From Erythrocercus mccallii (Eukaryota > Chordata > Aves > Passeriformes > Dicruridae), in contig VZRG01001515.1 in the NCBI GenBank assembly GCA_013397435.1, forward strand, positions 64,646-128,645: a stretch of DNA of 64,000 bases. Direction: 5' to 3'. The notes beneath the pieces are model-generated. The model did no database searches. It was not told the origin of the DNA and saw only the letters and a list, made by a program, of their open reading frames with translations. Positions 48,023 through 58,599 of this stretch are shown in pieces (within the stretch, counting starts at the first letter, position 1; each line of letters begins with the position of its first letter). Position numbers and translations under genes: made by a program.

Positions 48023-49507
48023 ATGGGGTTGCCGGCGGCGGTCCGGGACCGGGTGGCCGCGGTTCATCGGAGCTCGACGCTGTCCGAAAGGCTGCGGCTG
48101 TACGACAGCTGGGCCGCCCGCTACGAGCAGGTACCGGGGACACAGCGGGGACGGGAGCGCCGGGGGACCGCGGCCGTCCCCGCTGACCGCCGTGTCCCCA
48201 CCCACAGGATGTGGCGGTTCTGGAGTACCGGGCACCGCATCTCGCCGCCGCCTCGCTCGCCTTCGCCTTCCCCGCGCCGCGCGCGGGGGCGCGGCTGCTC
48301 GACGTGGCCTGTGGCACCGGGCTCGTAGCGTGGGAGGTACCGGCGGGACGGGACAGGGAGGGCCGAGGGTAACGACACGGGTCGGGGATGACGTTGCCTC
48401 TGTCCCCGCAGCTCCACCGGCGCGGGTTCCGCTGCCTGCACGGCGTGGACGGCAGCGCGGGGATGCTGGAGCGGGCACGGAGCACTGGGCTCTACCAGGA
48501 GCTGCGGCTCTGCGTCTTGGGCAGGGAGCCGCTGCCCGCGCCCGCAGGTAACGGGAGCGGGGGGGACCCCTTGGCGACACCCAGGTGTCCCGCAGGTGAC
48601 GGGGCGGCACGGGGCCGGGGGAGCCCCGGAGGGTCCCCCCTGTAATGCCCCGTGTCCTCGCAGAGCACTACGACGCCGTGACGGTGGTGGGGGCCCTGGG
48701 CGAGGGGCAGGTGCCGAGCACGGTGCTGCCGGAGCTGCTGCGGGTCACTAAGCCGGGTAAGGGGGAGGGGAGGGGTCGTTTCCCCTCCCCGCCGGGACCC
48801 CCGGGGTGGTGGGATGGGACACTGAGCCCTGGTGGATGTGGATCCCCTGATGAATGCTTGACCCGTGGCACAGCTGGGACTCGGCCTTGTCCCTGCTGCC
48901 AGGGATGGGCGATGGCACAAAGTCCCTGACTCTGCCCGCTGCCAGGTCTGGGCAGCGGGACAAGGTACGAGGTGGCAGTAACAGTGCCAGTGTGTGATAG
49001 CCTGTGCTCAGGTGCGACATCCCGCCCATTCCCTGCCCATCTGCTGCCCCTGGCCCCTTGTCCTGCCCATCTCTGCCTGCTGTCCTGTCTGTTCCCTGCC
49101 CACTGCCCTGTCCATGCCCTGTCTGTGTCCGTCTCCTGCCCTGCCTGTCCCCTGCCCGCTGACTCCTGGCAGGCTCTCACTGCCTCCCTGTGTCCCCAGC
49201 CTTTCTGGGGGATGCCGTCCCCAGAGTAGGACACACTGTGTCAGTGTTCCCTGTCTCCTGTCCCGCAGGCGGCTTCCTGTGCCTGACGACGAGGAGCAAC
49301 CCCTCAAACCTGCGGTACAAGGCAGAACTGGAGGCGGCACTGGGGCAGCTGGAGCGGAGCAGAGCCTGGCAGAAGCTGCTGGCCCAGGAGGTGGAGTACT
49401 GGGAGAGAGCCACCAGCGAGGAGGAGAGCGCCCGGGGCACCGGCTACATCTCCGGGGTGGTCTACATCTACCAGAAGTGCCCTGTCCCCCACCTCGAGGA
49501 GGGCTGA
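48023..49507 (+). CDS. METTL27: METTL27 (WBSCR27), predicted SAM-dependent methyltransferase, five coding exons
   Basis: Exons inferred from GT/AG junctions with an open joined frame: 48023-48130, 48208-48336, 48412-48547, 48664-48756 and 49269-49507, giving 234 residues (human protein about 245). Introns are 77, 75, 116 and 512 bp. Residues 68-74 (DVACGTG) form class I methyltransferase motif I, the SAM-binding glycine loop. D92 in HGVDGS is the acidic residue that usually contacts the SAM ribose. YDAV at 127-130 and the VTKPGG segment around 153-157 match the family core. From recall, the human protein shares LDVACGTGLVA, LHGVDGS, a VGAL..GQVP segment and VTKPGG, so orthology is well supported. 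The substrate is not established. The start is the first ATG in the exon, aligned to the human N-terminus. The gene is convergent with the claudin paralog at 51.2 kb, as METTL27 and CLDN4 are in human. Low-complexity pyrimidine-rich sequence fills intron 4. Confidence 0.93.
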
Positions 49508-50644
49508 GAGTTAGCATGGCTCTGGGAGGTGACCATTTGACCCCTTATAAAACTGAGCCCAGTGACCCCCTCCTACAGCAGGGCAGCTGCTGGGGATGAC
49601 AATAGTTTGGGGGAATTTCCCCATTTCCTTCCTTGGCTACTTCTCATCGAGGGCTGGGCTTGGTGCCCTTGTCTGCTCCTCAGCATGGGAAGGGTCTCCT
49701 GGATTCACCAGGGTCTCCTGGGCACCACCTTTAGCTCTGACATTCAGGTATTGACCCCAACACCTCAATGCTCCCCAGGACATCTCATAGACCCACATGG
49801 CTGTTCTGAGGCGTGTCCAGTCTGGGATGCCTTCTCCCCACCTGGCCCACCTCAGCACTCTTTGTCAAAATCTGGATCCTTCTTCATCTCCCACCCCCAG
49901 AGTCTTTACCTGGAGACTGTTGGAGGTGAGTCCCCATCGCTGTGTCCTGTGGCCTCCCGTCCTCATACTCCCTATGGACTGACCCAGCCCTGAGGTGCAA
50001 GAGCCTCCACATCCAGAGTCAAGGCAACAATGCCAAAGTGGCTCCGAGCCAGAGAGGCTTTCCAAGTGCCACATCCACCTTTCATCCCATAGCAGCTGCT
50101 TGAATCTCTCATTTTCCCACAGCTTTCTAGTTAATGGTCTGGATGGGGAAATGAGTTTGGAAGGGATTTGGGGAGCTGGTGGATGCTCCCCACCCAGGAG
50201 CCACCCAGCACTGCCTGCCCAGCCTGTTCCCCCAGCCCCTTGCTGGGCTGCCTCCACAATTCCTCCTCCACTGCTCCCTTGGGAAGTTTTTTACCCAAAT
50301 CTCTTGCTGGAATATTTGGGTTTTTTTTATTTTTCCTTTCCCTCAGACCTGTTCCTGCTCATCCTGTTCCCGTGTTCCTGGAGAACAGGTTGCATCCTTC
50401 CCCTCAGGAGCTGTTCCTCAGTGTGAGGCAATGGCTGTCTGTCTCTGTCCCTCACCCAGGGCATCCCACATTTTCCACACCTGACCTCCCCATGGCTCTT
50501 CTCACCCTTCTGCTTTGTCCCCCATGTTTTGGGGTCCCTGTGCCCATCAGTAGCTGTCCTACTGCTACCTCCCCATTTGTCTCCAACACCGTCCCCTGGG
50601 CAGCTGGGGGTTGTGGCTATCCCCAGCCCTGTACTTCCCTGTTC
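49508..50644 (+). other. Probable METTL27 3' UTR
   Basis: The interval between the METTL27 stop and the AGTAAA signal has no ORF resembling a known protein. It is moderately GC-rich, with a run of T near 50320. Assignment as 3' UTR rests only on the candidate polyadenylation signal. Confidence 0.45.
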
Positions 50645-50650
50645 AGTAAA
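50645..50650 (+). terminator. Candidate METTL27 polyadenylation signal (AGTAAA)
   Basis: AGTAAA is a known variant polyadenylation hexamer. It is followed about 20 bp later by a GT/T-rich element (tgttgtgtgtttttc), the usual downstream arrangement. It would give a 3' UTR of about 1.15 kb. No AATAAA was seen between the stop codon and this point. A TATAAA at 49547 is a weaker, earlier alternative. Confidence 0.5.
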
Positions 50651-51031
50651 CCCGTCCCTGCTGTCTGCCTGTTGTGTGTTTTTCACAGAGCAATGGGAAG
50701 GTGAACCCTCCAGGGTGGGTGGCCAGGAGCCTGTGAGGGAAGATTCAGCCTTTCTCTGGGGTCCTCTCCCAGTCTGTGGGGGCTCAGAGCACCTTGTGTC
50801 CCCCCGTATCTCTCTTAGCTCTCAACATCCTCTCCCTGCCTCAGTTTCCTGCTGCAGGAAATTGCCAGGAGCACCCTGGCTGGCTACTGCTGATCCCCAT
50901 GGGAAGATGGGGATGTTCCAGGTGCTGGAACACAGCTGCTGGCAGGGCACAGCACCCCCAGGATGCCCCACCATCCTCCCCGCACCGCACTGTTCAAAAT
51001 GAGCCTAGGCAGCCTTGGTGGCACTAGGATG

Positions 51032-51037
51032 TTTATA
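51032..51037 (-). terminator. Weak candidate polyadenylation signal of the extra claudin
   Basis: On the minus strand TATAAA lies about 157 bp after the stop codon. TATAAA is a documented but weak hexamer variant, and no AATAAA was seen nearby. The METTL27 signal at 50645 converges from the other side, leaving about 350 bp between the two gene ends. Confidence 0.3.
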
Positions 51038-51193
51038 GTCCCTGCTCTGGGGAAGGGCACATATGGGGACCGTGCTGAGGGTCAGCCAGCATGAGGATGG
51101 GCAGGACGAGGCAGTGCAGGGCAGGGGATGGCACAGGGATGCAGGACAGGGACAGTGGTGCTCTGCCTTAGGCTGCCACCTGGGTACGGTGGC

Positions 51194-51838
51194 TCACACA
51201 TAGTCCTTCATGGCATAGCCCATTGGGCCACAGGTTTTCACTGCCCTGTACTTCTTGGGGTAGGGGTCCTGCTGGGACTGGGATCCCGAGCAGCACAGGA
51301 CACCCCCACCAAAGAGCTGCAGGGCACTGGAGGCCCAACCGATGTAGAGGGCAGCCCCCAGCTCTCTCTTGAGGGCCTCAGGCACCATAGGGTTGTAGAA
51401 ATTGCTGACAATGCTGTTGGCAGACCAGGAGACAGGGATGAGCAGCATGATGCTGGCCATGATGAAGATGACACCTGCCACCGCAGAGATCCTGGTCTTG
51501 GTGCCACTGTCATCCACGCAGCGGGTGCAGTCAGCACCTGAGAGGGCGATGAAGAAGGCAAGGAAGGCCACAAAGATGGAGGTGACCACCAGGGCACGGG
51601 CAGCTTGCAGATCAGAGGTGAGCTCCAGCAGGGAATCATAGGCCTTGCACTGCATCTGCCCCGTGCTCTCGTAGACGCAGTTCATCCACAGCCCTTCCCA
51701 GAACACCTGGGCCACCACGATGTTGGAGCCGATGAAGGCTGTCACCTTCCACATGGGCAGGGCACAGGTGAGGATGGAGCCCAGCCAGCCCAGCGCGGCC
51801 ATCATCAGTCCTCCCATCTGCATTGTCATCATCGCCAT
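51194..51838 (-). CDS. Claudin of the CLDN3/CLDN4-like group, extra paralog between METTL27 and CLDN4
   Basis: The intronless ORF encodes 214 residues with the full claudin layout: four membrane segments (about 9-29, 81-101, 117-138 and 161-182), the first-loop signature W30, G-L-W at 49-51, C54 and C64, and a C-terminal DYV PDZ-binding end for ZO proteins. It is a tight-junction strand protein by family. It differs from the neighbouring CLDN4 at many positions (YESTGQMQCKAYDSLLELTS in loop 1, NFYNPMVPEALKREL in loop 2, a Q-rich tail), so it is an older paralog rather than a recent copy. Human has no claudin in this position. It may correspond to a claudin lost in mammals; I cannot assign a name. 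The start is ambiguous: M1, M3, M4 and M6 precede the conserved QMGG, and a splice acceptor 9 bp upstream could add an in-frame N-terminal exon. It is in tandem with CLDN4 and convergent with METTL27. Confidence 0.92.
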   Translation of the reverse strand: MAMMTMQMGGLMMAALGWLGSILTCALPMWKVTAFIGSNIVVAQVFWEGLWMNCVYESTGQMQCKAYDSLLELTSDLQAARALVVTSIFVAFLAFFIALSGADCTRCVDDSGTKTRISAVAGVIFIMASIMLLIPVSWSANSIVSNFYNPMVPEALKRELGAALYIGWASSALQLFGGGVLCCSGSQSQQDPYPKKYRAVKTCGPMGYAMKDYV

Positions 51839-51847
51839 CGACAGCTC

Positions 51848-52256
51848 CTGTGGGGACAGGCATGGGTGTCACAGGCACAGCCCTCAGCCAAGGACAGCAT
51901 GGGCTTCATCTGGTATGTCCTGCTCCCACTAGGGTGGGAATGGCTGCAGGACAGCATGGGGACATGAGTGACATAGGGACTTGAAGGACATGGGTACATG
52001 AGTGGCATGGGGCAGTGCTGCAGGACAGGATGGGGACACTGAGGACCCAGGCCCCAAGCAGGCCAAAGTGCAGGAGCCCCCATGTGTCAAACTGGCCCCT
52101 ACACTGTCCCCACAGCACAGCCCAGACTTTGCCATCACCCCTTCCCAGGGCATGGCAAGTGTCAGGGAAGGGATGGCTTTTGGAGAGCAGGATGGGGGGC
52201 TCACTGTGCCCATCTCCCAGTGCTCCAGAGTGCAAACCCGCCACCCCACACTCACC
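51848..52256 (-). other. Probable intron and exon-1 junction upstream of the extra claudin
   Basis: On the minus strand a strong donor, GAG|GTGAGT, has its last exon base at 52256 and intron bases from 52255. The acceptor ctgtccccacag|G ends the intron at 51848, with exon 2 starting at 51847, 9 bp before the ATG at 51838. The intron would be 408 bp. Joining the two sides keeps the claudin frame open back through an upstream ATG in exon 1. The transcription start of exon 1 is not visible; no TATA box is evident within 200 bp. Confidence 0.55.
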
Positions 52257-53339
52257 TCATGTCCTGCCCTGGTGGCCATCCCCCCGTGCCCAAGCCATGT
52301 CCCACTCCACCATGAGTGTTCAGCCTCCCTGGGCATGAGCCTCGTGCCAGGGTCACAGGCAGGGAAGGCAGCCCTCCACACTGCTCAGCCCTGCCTGCTC
52401 CTGGTTTGGCTTCGCCCTTGCAGCCATGCTGCACTGCCCTTTGGACCCTGGATCTGTGCTCCAGGAGAAAATGGAAATGGGTCAGAGCTCAGCTCTGCTG
52501 CAATCCTAGGTCTGGGGCTCAGGACCTTCTGTGATACCATCCTGGAGCAGCCTCAGGAACAGCTCCAAGAAGGCAAACCCTGGTGAGGGGCTACAGGGTC
52601 ACCACAGGTGATGTCCCTGCAAGAGGGGCGGTTGGTACAGAGACACATGCTGGGCACCCTGGCAGCTCCACTATGGTCACGTGTGACTACTGTGGCCTTG
52701 GCTCAGCCCAAATCCAGCTCAGCCCCTCACGGAGCAGAGTTCACCCATGGGTGTCTGTGCCGCACTCAGTGGTTGGGACCAGCGGGGTTTTATGGCCCTG
52801 AACTCAGCGGTTATCGATTGTGCCTGGCACACCCTGCGGCTCTTGCCAGAGGTTTCACCATCATTTCCCCTGTCCCAGTTTCAGTTTCTCCAGTCTCTCC
52901 CATTGTATCCCCACTCCTTAACCAGCACCTTTTATCCCTCAGGAGCCTGATGGACACCCAGCACTGGGACTTTGCATCCCTTGGGCCATGAATGACCCTC
53001 TGGGCCAAAATCACAGCCCCTCTCCCAGTGCTTCAAGGGCCAGGATGGTGGGAGCCATCCCAGGCACCCTTCCCCAGCCAGCAGGACCCAGGCCACACCA
53101 GACACACAAAACAGGGTGTATGACCGCCTGCAGGGGAACAAGTGGTGGCTCCATGGATGCCCCAGGGATGCTCGACAGAGCATTGTGCTCACATTCCCAC
53201 ATGGCCACAGGGTTACAGGCAAATTTTCCACCATTACCGTGCCCAGTGAAGGGACACCCAGAGTCAGACAGTCACCCCTCATCCCCACAAACCCCGAGGT
53301 GGGAAGGAAGGATGTTCCCAAGCCAGAGGAGCACTTGCC
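52257..53339. other. Region upstream of the extra claudin
   Basis: The segment just above 52256 probably holds the first exon of the extra claudin on the minus strand; its 5' limit is unknown. The remainder shows no exon, repeat family or TATA box. Confidence 0.45.
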
Positions 53340-54420
53340 GGGCCAGAAGCGGGATAGGCAAAATACCCGGTGCTGCCCACGCCGGCCCCGGGGCGCTCCC
53401 AGCCGCACCTGTGGGGTGGCCCCTGGGCCAGCGCGCCCCGACCCGCCCCGGCCGGCGCCCGCCACCTTCTTCCTGCTCGAGTGGGAAGATCGCGGCGGGT
53501 CAGGCGTGGGACGGCCCCGATGCCGCGTCCGGCGCCGCCAAGGCTTTTTGTCGTGGAAGCAGCCGCTGTCACCCTCGGGGCGGCACGGGAGGGGAGCGGC
53601 GAGTGATGCCGGGGCTGGAACAGGCTGCGGGGATCTCAAGAGGCTCCGAAGAACAGATTCGGGTGATCTCTCAGGGGAACAGGAGCCCAGGGCACAGGAG
53701 CACCGGGCTGTCCCACCACTGAGACGGCTGTTGGAGAGGCTAAAGAACACGAGGCACAGCGGGGTCTGAGCAGCTGCCGTTTAATGCGGGAAGGCTGGAC
53801 ACGGGGAGGTGACGGACGGCAGCACAGCCAGGGGTACCGCGAGAACCCACTCCCGGCCCCCGCGCGTCTCACTCTGGGGCGATGGAAGAGATCGGGTCCG
53901 GGAGTCGCCCCCCACCATGCGGGGGCACAGCTCCGCTCCGGTCCCGCCTCCCCGACCGGTTTTCCCAGCCCGGCCGCTGCCTTCCCACTCCCAGGATAAT
54001 GATGCCCCCGCCCTGGGGAGCTGCCGCGAGAAATCACACTCTGTACGGTCGCTCCGAGCCCTTAAAGTAGGTCAAAGTCAAAATTTAGGGAACAGGCAGG
54101 TGATAGCCCCTGTCACCCCTCAAGACCCTGCCGGGATTTGCAGACCCACCACGTCCCTCTGACCACGTGGGACAGGTTCGCTGTCCCTCCCAGCACCGAC
54201 ACCGCCACCCACCCCGGGGAGCTTCACGCGGGGAAAGAGAGCCCTCTGCCACCTGTGGGACAGGCTCTTGGGAGCTGTGTCACCACATGGCACACCCCGA
54301 TACCGGGAGCCAGGAAATGTCCCGCTCCGTGTAGGAGATCCGGTGATGTCTCCCAGAAGATGCCTCAGCGGGGTGCTCCGGGGGGAAGCAGGAACCCAAC
54401 CGCGGGCAGCCAGAACAGGA
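53340..54420. promoter_or_regulatory. CpG-rich block over the CLDN4 3' end
   Basis: CpG density is high from about 53340 to 53650 and again around 53800-54420, compared with flanking sequence. It covers the probable CLDN4 3' UTR and sequence just beyond it. It lies upstream of the extra claudin and could include that gene's start site, but no exon can be demonstrated. Confidence 0.5.
53780..53785 (-). terminator. Candidate CLDN4 polyadenylation signal (ATTAAA)
   Basis: On the minus strand ATTAAA, the commonest variant hexamer, lies about 830 bp after the CLDN4 stop. It would define a 3' UTR across 54611-53765. No AATAAA occurs nearer on that strand that I could see. Confidence 0.45.
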
Positions 54421-54611
54421 TCTCCTTGTCCCCTGTTTCAACCGAGATTAAAGAACCGGGTTCAATCCCGGTGGAACAAAGGCGGCTCTGTCTGCCCTCC
54501 CTCACACCGCCCCTGCGCCCGGCCGGTCCCAGCCCAGTCGGGGAGGTTGCGTGTCCCGGGAGGTCCCCTCTCCCTGGAGCGGCCGGGGGGTCCAGGCAGG
54601 GGCGGCGGCTC

Positions 54612-55241
54612 CTACACGTAGTTGCTGGCTGGCAGCGAGCGAGCAGCCGTGAACTTGGCGGAGTAGGGCTTCTCTCCGCGGGGAGGGCAGGTGCAGCACA
54701 GGATCCCCCCCCCCAGCATCAGGAGCGCCGAGGCCGCCCAGCCCACGTAGAGGGACGAGCCCAGGTCCCGCTTCTGCGAGTCAGAGACCAGCGGGTTGTA
54801 GAAATCCTGGATGATGCTGTTGGCTGACCAAGATACGGGGGTGAGGATGAGGATGCTGGCAACGATGAAGATGATGCCGGAGAGGACCATGACCTTGGCT
54901 TTGGCGGTGTCGTCCTCCACACAATTGGTGCACTTGCCGCCAGTGACGGCCAGTAGAGTGCCCAGGATGGCCAGGATGATGGCCACCACCACCATGGCAC
55001 GGGCAGCTTGCAGGTCCTGTGGCAGGGCCAGCAGCGAGTCGTACACCTTGCACTGCATCTGCCCCGTGCTCTGCACCACACAGCTCATCCACAGCCCTTC
55101 CCAGACAATCTGCGCCACCACGATGTTGTTCCCGACGAAGGCCGTCTCTCTCCACATGGGCAGCGCGCAGCAGAGGATGGAGGCCAACCAGCCAATGACG
55201 GAAAGGGCAATGCCCAGCACCTGCATCCCCATGGAGGCCAT
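54612..55241 (-). CDS. CLDN4: Claudin-4, tight-junction four-span protein
   Basis: The intronless ORF has 209 residues, the same length as human CLDN4 and with the same N-terminus type (MASMG-Q). Membrane segments fall at about 8-28, 81-101, 117-137 and 161-182. The first extracellular loop has W30, G-L-W at 49-51, C54 and C64 (the claudin disulfide), followed by K65 and D68. The second loop reads DFYNPLV at 146-152. The C-terminus is SNYV, a PDZ ligand for ZO-1/2/3. The frame is open a further 71 codons upstream, but the ATG at 55241 matches family starts and lies downstream of a TATA box, so it was chosen. E32 in the WRETAFVG segment differs from the usual hydrophobic residue. The gene is in tandem with the extra claudin and divergent from CLDN3, as in human. 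It is expected in polarised epithelia, where claudin-4 limits paracellular cation flow. Confidence 0.96.
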   Translation of the reverse strand: MASMGMQVLGIALSVIGWLASILCCALPMWRETAFVGNNIVVAQIVWEGLWMSCVVQSTGQMQCKVYDSLLALPQDLQAARAMVVVAIILAILGTLLAVTGGKCTNCVEDDTAKAKVMVLSGIIFIVASILILTPVSWSANSIIQDFYNPLVSDSQKRDLGSSLYVGWAASALLMLGGGILCCTCPPRGEKPYSAKFTAARSLPASNYV

Positions 55242-55306
55242 CACTTGCTGCCTGCTTCCCTGCCCGCCTCTCGCTGTGCAGTGCAGGCTGCCGGGACCAT
55301 GGCAGG

Positions 55307-55316
55307 CATTATATGC
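55307..55316 (-). promoter_or_regulatory. CLDN4 TATA box
   Basis: On the minus strand the sequence reads GCATATAATGCC, a TATA-type element about 70 bp before the CLDN4 ATG. This implies a start site near 55280 and a 5' UTR of about 40 nt. The frame-open region upstream is therefore probably untranscribed. Confidence 0.65.
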
Positions 55317-55380
55317 CTTTGCAGAGGGAGGAGCACCGCCGCAGCCGCCGGCCTGCCGCCAGCACCAGAAGGAGGGGTAG

Positions 55381-55388
55381 AACCAGTT
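55381..55388 (-). promoter_or_regulatory. Grainyhead-like motif in the CLDN4 promoter
   Basis: The plus strand reads AACCAGTT (minus AACTGGTT), matching the grainyhead-like consensus AACYRGTT. It lies about 65 bp upstream of the TATA box. A second identical AACCAGTT occurs at 55881-55888. GRHL2 activation of claudin genes, including CLDN4, is established in mammals; binding here is inferred. Confidence 0.45.
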
Positions 55389-55399
55389 TCCCGGGATTC

Positions 55400-58300
55400 T
55401 TCCACTTGTATTTCTTCCTGCAGCGATGACACTTAATATCCCAGTTGCTCCCATGGAGGAGGACGCAGGGGACTGGGATCAGCCCACCCACGTGCAGAAG
55501 TGCATCCCATTGCTGTGGGCAGGCATGCCCATGGCAGCACTGGGACTCAGCCCGGGATGCTAAAGGGGAAAAGCCGGTGTCCAGGAACTGGGATATCTCT
55601 GCCATCATTGCCAGAACCCTCTGCTCCATCACTTGGATGGTGTCCCTTCACGCCTTCATGCCTCAGTTTCCCTCCAGCTCATAGTGACTGCTCGAACATC
55701 AGCCCAGCCTCTGGCCCCCTATGGCCCCATGCCGGGCGAGCAGCACATTGTCCCCTCTGGCTGCTGGGCTCCATGCCCAGCAAGACACAAGCAGCTCTTG
55801 TTTGCTCCTTGGCATCTGTACCAGAACTTCCCAACCCTCTGTTAGGCCTCAGGCAGGAAGTGTCACTGCCCAGACCCACAAACCAGTTGGAGTGGCTGCC
55901 AGTTCCCCACGGAGACTGCCTGGGGCAACAGGGGGCCAGACCCCAAACCCAGCTCACCTGTGCTCCAATGCCAAGCCAGAGTTCACACAGCCACCCTCAG
56001 CCCCAGCTCTGCCTGTGTCCCACTGCCTGCGTGGTGGGGTTGGCTGGGTTGGGGCTGTGAGGGGCAGATGTGGCCTCGAGCTGTCCCAGTGCCATACCTA
56101 CTGATCCTAATGCTGATGCCAACACCAATGCCAACACTGATGCCCTACTGATGCTCACCTGTCCTCCTTTAATCCATGACTTCCACTCAGGCCCCCTCCC
56201 TGCTCCCTCCAAGCACCTGCACAGGCGCAGAACAACACCAGACAGACGGCACAGACAGACGGACATTGCACTGTTTCATCATCCCAGCTTAATCCTGGGC
56301 CTCTGGAAAAGATAAGAGGCACTGAGATAATCTTCCTTTTCCCGAGCACTGGGGTTACCATCACAATCCAACCGTTTGTGCTTATTGCTTGGTGTGATGG
56401 ACTCTGGAGCTGCCACTGCTTGTGCCAAGATGCCCCTGGGCCTCATGTCCAAGTGTAGTGGGACAAGCCTCATGACCCATGCGCTGCGGTGCCAGGAGGA
56501 TGCCTGGGGTCACCCATGCCCCACAGCAGACCCCAGCCTAAGGGGATGGTCAGGGTCCTGCCTGTCTGACTTGTGCCAGAGGAGCTGCCCAGGCTCCATC
56601 CCTCTGTCCTGCTGGAATGCCCGCATTGCTCACATACCAGTGCATCCACCCTGCGGCCAGAGACTTGTGGTCAAGGGCTCCCTTTAATCTACAAGGCTCC
56701 AGAGCATCCCCGCCGGGGCCAGACTCTGCCTGAGGCTTTCACGTCCCAGCTGGCTGCTGTAACCACTACATTATTTGGGGTCGGAGAGAGGCACATGCCC
56801 ATGTGTGTGGGTGGCTCGCAGGAGCCGTGTCCCCGCAGGCACGTGGGGACATGTTTCTGGGCTGGGAACAAATGGCAAGGTGGAGATAGGGACTCCCCCG
56901 CACATGGAGCATCAAAGCTTGAGCTGCTCATACGCCCCCTCAGAGGCAGAGCAGGCACCAGCACAGCCTCTGCCAGCGAATTACTGTAATTAATGCTGGA
57001 ATGTGACATGTATTCCACGTGGCAGTTGCCACATGGGGGCAGCCCCTCTGCCCTTCCCCACATTCCCCAGTGAAACACACCCACCTGGACATCACTGCCA
57101 GCCTCGTGTCCCCAGCACTGCCAGACAGAAACTGGCTCAGTGTGGAGGAGCAGCAGCTGACCCCAGAGCCCTTGGAGCCCGAGGATGGTGGTGCCGCACC
57201 AGTGGGACCACCGAGCACCTCAGGACATGCCATCCAGGAAACCACTCCATGGACACCAGCCCCACATGGACACCAGCCCCACATGGACACCAGCCCCACA
57301 GCCCTGTCCCAGTGCTCATTCCCAGTGCATGCCACAGGACCCCTGACCCCGATTTTCCCCAGTGTCACCTGCAAGGAGCCACGGCACAGGCAGATGTCCT
57401 AGTGGGACCAAAGCCCACTTGCTCAGCAGGAAGATTCTCCAGCCCAAAACAGGCTGCTCAACACACTCAACTCATCCCAAGTCTTCACCACCCAGCACCT
57501 GTCCCAGCACCCAGACAGGTGTGGATGCCCTGCCCCAAATCCAGTGGGATTTGAAGGACAGGCAGGAGCCTGGGTTCCGATCTCTGTTACACTGCTCTAA
57601 GAGGGTTGGTGAGGGCAGAGCTCCTGCCCTGGCACCAGAAGGAAACATCTTCTGACCCTTGTCCTGGATTCACCAGCATGGGGACACAATGCAGCCCCTC
57701 AGCTAGGCAGTGAGGCCATTCCCAGGCAGGGAGGTGACATTAAACATAGTGTCACCACAATGCCAGGCACTGCTGAGGCTGTGTCACCCTGACCTTGCTC
57801 AGGGCAGAGGACACCCCACAGAGAGAGGGCTTGGGGCATGAATCTCCTGCCAAAAAGGCCCTGGGGACATACTCACCCAGGACACAGGTGGCAGTCCCAC
57901 CTCACATACCCCACACCATTGAGCTGAGCGCTCTTCATCCTCCAGGATCCATACAACCCGGCTACCTCAAGGTCCCAAAAACACAGGTGAGACTTGCCAG
58001 CGAATGGTGATCCACCGGGATCTCTGGCTTCACATCTGCCAAGCAAGGCACGGCCAACAACCCTCCTGCTCAGCCTGTGAGGAATGAGGCAGCCTCTCTC
58101 TGCCGGAGGCCAAGGATTAGTTACTGACAGCCCAGAGACTGAATGTTCCCAAAAAACATCCTTGCCCAACATAAGCCCCTCCGACCGACTCAAATATGCA
58201 CAGTCAGGTTGTTTCTCGCTATGGGAAAGCAAAGTCTTATCAGGAGGGGAGCCGCGTGCCAGGACCTGCAGAATCCCTGCGGAGAGAGAAGGGACCTTCG

Positions 58301-58599
58301 GCCTGAAGTAGCTCTGAGAGTCAAAATCCTGTCCAGTTTCTGAGCAACAAGTGGCTCCCAACAAGGAAAACACCCCTAAGCATGCCAAGGCAGTTGGCGA
58401 AGGGATGGGGGAGATGATGAAATCAGGAAAGGGGGTCACAGGCGGTGCAATGGGGGTGTCCCCACCGGCGATGCTCAGAGGAAGCAGGATGCCACGGCAA
58501 AGCCCTGGGGAAGGCGATCAGAGCTGTCGGGGTAGGGATGCCCTAGTCATGGCCCAGTATCCCCCAGCGAACCACCAGCCCCCTGCCACATCCCGCTGG
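55400..58599. other. CLDN4-CLDN3 intergenic region, proximal part
   Basis: No gene seen. It contains a second AACCAGTT motif at 55881, a short repeat of the type aatgctgatgccaacac at 56108-56150, and the 17-bp triplicate at 57249. Confidence 0.5.
57249..57299 (+). repeat. Three perfect 17-bp units
   Basis: ATGGACACCAGCCCCAC occurs three times in succession (57249, 57266, 57283) without mismatch, between CLDN4 and CLDN3. Confidence 0.9.

Noticed and set aside
54719..55155. Extra ORFs across CLDN4, and similar ones across CLDN3 and the extra claudin
   Set aside because: They are other-frame shadows of the conserved claudin coding sequence.
55242..55454. In-frame 71-codon N-terminal extension of CLDN4
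   Set aside because: The extension runs through the TATA box, and family starts match the downstream ATG at 55241.
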